17,118 bases of DNA. Source: DASYTH01 sp035762905. GTDB taxonomy: Bacteria; Actinomycetota; Actinomycetes; Mycobacteriales; Pseudonocardiaceae. The notes under the pieces were generated by a model, which was given only the letters and a program-made list of their open reading frames with translations, ran no database searches and was not told where the DNA came from. Where the stretch lies: positions 1-17,118 of the forward strand of contig NZ_DASUCC010000073.1 of NCBI RefSeq assembly GCF_035762905.1, in the 5' to 3' direction. A program made the position numbers and the translations under genes. This document shows positions 15,928 through 17,118 of this stretch, piece by piece; the first letter of the stretch is position 1; every line of letters begins with the position of its first letter.

Positions 15928-16112
15928 GTGAAGCCTCCCTGAGTCGGCTCTCGTGCTCGGACCCGTCTTCCTTTCCGAGCCCGGCCGCCAAAAGCGACCG
16001 CAACCCCAAAATCACGCGGCATTAGCGGGGACGACACCGGCGAAAGACCTCACTTCGCACCGTCGAACGACAGGGATACCTCGCCGGAGGTGACCGTGTT
16101 TCTGCTGGCTGG
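15928..16112. promoter_or_regulatory. Leader and promoter region of the surface-protein gene
   Basis: This gap must hold the promoter of the surface protein and the end of the CBS-BON transcript. It contains the ribosome binding site GGAGG (15934-15938, minus strand) and a possible hairpin with GCTCGG (15955-15960) and CCGAGC (15975-15980). The A/T-richer stretch near 15988-16012 is a plausible core promoter site. No clear -35/-10 pair is visible. Confidence 0.35.
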
Positions 16113-16811
16113 TCAGTGCTCGTGGGTGATGTCGACGACCATGGAGTCGGGGACGTGCAGGTGGGTGTCGTCGTGTTCGTAGGTGAGGTTGGAGTGGACG
16201 GTGACCACGCCGTCGACGCGGTGGGTGAGGGCTTCGGCGATGGGGATTTGGCTGCGGCGTTGGAGTTGGCCGTGTAGGGAGACGACTCCGTCGTGGACTT
16301 CGATGGTGACGGTGGCGGGGTTGACCACGGTGTCGAGGTTGCGTTGGAACACTTCGCGGGCGATTTCCTGGGCGATGTCGTTGTCGGTGCGGAGGAAGAC
16401 GCCGAGCAGGTCGCGGCGGCTGACGATGCCGACCAACTGGCCGTCTGCGTTGACCACCGGGAGGCGTTTGATGGTGTGGTGGTCGAGCAGTTTGGCGGCG
16501 TCGATGATGGTGGCGTCCGGGGCGATGGTGATCGCGGGGGTGCTCATCAGCTGGCCGGCGGTCGTGCCGTGCGCCCGGGTACGGCGGCGGCGGTGCCATG
16601 GCCATCGGGATTCGGTGGGTTGCTGGGCCTGCTGGGTGGGCAGCAGGTCTGCCTGGGACACCACGCCGATCACCCGGCCGGTGGTGTCGAGCACGGGGAC
16701 CGCGCTGATCCGGCGCCGGTCCAGGAGTTGGACGATGTCTTTGAACGGGGTCGACTCCGTGACCGTGGCCACGTCGGTGGTCATGACATTGCCGATCTTG
16801 CGGTGCTGCAT
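16113..16811 (-). CDS. Two-CBS-domain protein with C-terminal BON domain
   Basis: The 232-residue protein has a CBS pair: the first CBS is about residues 8-58 (VMTTDVATVTESTPFKDIVQ, ending VIGVVSQADLL) and the second about 88-138 (LMSTPAITIAPDATIIDAAK, ending LVGIVSRRDLL). A BON domain follows at about 143-210 (TVTIEVHDGVVSLHGQLQRR). CBS pairs bind adenosine nucleotides and act as energy sensors. BON domains bind phospholipids or partner proteins, usually near the envelope. No signal peptide is present, so the protein is cytosolic or membrane-peripheral. The linker between the CBS domains carries a basic patch (WHRRRRTRAH). The ATG at 16811 has AGGAGG six bases before it; a GTG immediately upstream is a weaker choice. 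CBS proteins such as Hrp1 are hallmark members of the mycobacterial DosR regulon. Confidence 0.92.
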   Translation of the reverse strand: MQHRKIGNVMTTDVATVTESTPFKDIVQLLDRRRISAVPVLDTTGRVIGVVSQADLLPTQQAQQPTESRWPWHRRRRTRAHGTTAGQLMSTPAITIAPDATIIDAAKLLDHHTIKRLPVVNADGQLVGIVSRRDLLGVFLRTDNDIAQEIAREVFQRNLDTVVNPATVTIEVHDGVVSLHGQLQRRSQIPIAEALTHRVDGVVTVHSNLTYEHDDTHLHVPDSMVVDITHEH

Positions 16812-16841
16812 CACGAACCTCCTGTCGTGCTGATGGGGGAT

Positions 16842-16865
16842 GCCCGGCCGGGGGGCCGGCCGGGC
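16842..16865 (-). terminator. Strong GC hairpin between DoxX-like and CBS-BON genes
   Basis: GCCCGGCCGG-gggg-CCGGCCGGGC is a perfect inverted repeat with 10-base arms and a 4-base loop. It sits 15 bases after the DoxX-like stop (16881) and 31 bases before the CBS-BON start, in the minus-strand direction. No U-tract follows, as is common for actinobacterial hairpins. It may end transcription or reduce read-through between the two genes. Confidence 0.55.
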
Positions 16866-16880
16866 GTGTCGGGGGTGGTT

Positions 16881-17118
16881 TCAGATCAGCCAGCGGTTGC
16901 GGCGCACGATGTCCAGCCGTTCCCAGCGGCGGCCCAGGCCGTAGTAGCGGCCGGCGTAGAGGGCGGCCAGGGTGAGCAGGACCAGGGCGTAGATGATGTG
17001 GTCGTCGAGGATCGGGTTGGTGGAGCGGGTCAGTTCGCCGGTGGCGGTGTGTTGGGCCAGTGGCCATTCGGCGGCCCACATCAGCAGCAGCATCAGCGAG
17101 CCGGAGACCGCGGCGATG
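16881..17118 (-). CDS. DoxX-like membrane protein, C-terminal part (partial)
   Basis: The frame enters from the right edge and ends at TGA 16883-16881. The visible 78 codons have a hydrophobic helix (AAVSGSLMLLLMWAAEWPLA). A periplasmic-like loop with the family block TNPILDDHIIYALVLLTLAA follows, along with a second helix and a tail YGLGRRWERLDIVRRNRWLI. The NP-x-x-DDH-x-IYALVL pattern and the WERL-x-IVRRN-x-WL ending fit actinobacterial DoxX-type membrane proteins. Some mycobacterial members work with superoxide dismutase and thiol oxidoreductases at the membrane. The N-terminal helices and the start lie outside the window. The CBS-BON gene follows after a hairpin. Confidence 0.65.
   Translation of the reverse strand, partial: IAAVSGSLMLLLMWAAEWPLAQHTATGELTRSTNPILDDHIIYALVLLTLAALYAGRYYGLGRRWERLDIVRRNRWLI

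Noticed and set aside
16013..16031. A GTCCCC-containing sequence upstream of the surface-protein gene considered as a fourth DosR-like box
   Set aside because: Only one half-site matches; the other half departs at most positions.

Overview
The window is high-GC DNA with GTG starts, strong GC bias at third codon positions and actinobacterial protein families. These include a TOTE-type helicase, paired TrkA/RCK proteins, CBS-BON and 2TM proteins, and a surface protein ending in a LAxTG sorting signal, the motif of class E sortases. The organism is most likely a mycelial actinomycete; a Pseudonocardiaceae-like host is my inference, not something shown by the sequence.

Positions 1 to about 7360 form a decaying accessory region. 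At the left edge the 3' part of a tyrosine recombinase runs in frame into a TOTE-type primase-helicase that has lost most of its primase domain and is frameshifted before helicase motif VI (317-2001). Convergent to it, on the minus strand, lies a heavily frameshifted two-gene operon (3560-2009). Its second gene resembles actinobacterial helicase-associated proteins of the Helicase_C_3 type. Diverging from that operon is an intact 444-aa gene of unknown function with a Lys/Arg-rich N-terminus (3620-4954). Next is an intact AAA+/STAND ATPase with a DUF234-type nuclease-like tail (6538-5117), preceded by nested inverted repeats. The region ends in deletion scars: the C-terminus of transhydrogenase PntA joined to the middle of PntB (6612-7258), abutting an antisense fragment of a sigma-70 factor (about 7240-7355).

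Positions about 7360 to 17118 look like a functional stress, ion-homeostasis and cell-surface block. A small 2TM protein (7442-7720, plus strand) is followed by minus-strand genes. These include a P-type cation ATPase and two TrkA/RCK proteins, whose three genes overlap by ATGA and so form one translationally coupled operon (11821-7741). They also include a SulP-STAS anion transporter (13593-11932), a secreted sortase-anchored protein (15927-14092), a CBS-CBS-BON protein (16811-16113) and the end of a DoxX-like membrane protein.

The mix of CtpF-like ATPase, SulP carrier and CBS protein recalls the mycobacterial DosR dormancy regulon. Three sequences resembling the DosR palindrome lie upstream of the 2TM gene, the ATPase operon and the SulP gene. 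A hypoxia/redox-responsive ion-transport regulon is therefore the most interesting working hypothesis, although the box matches are imperfect.

The 498 bases from 13594 to 14091 hold no gene I can support. No rRNA, tRNA, CRISPR array or complete insertion sequence was recognised.
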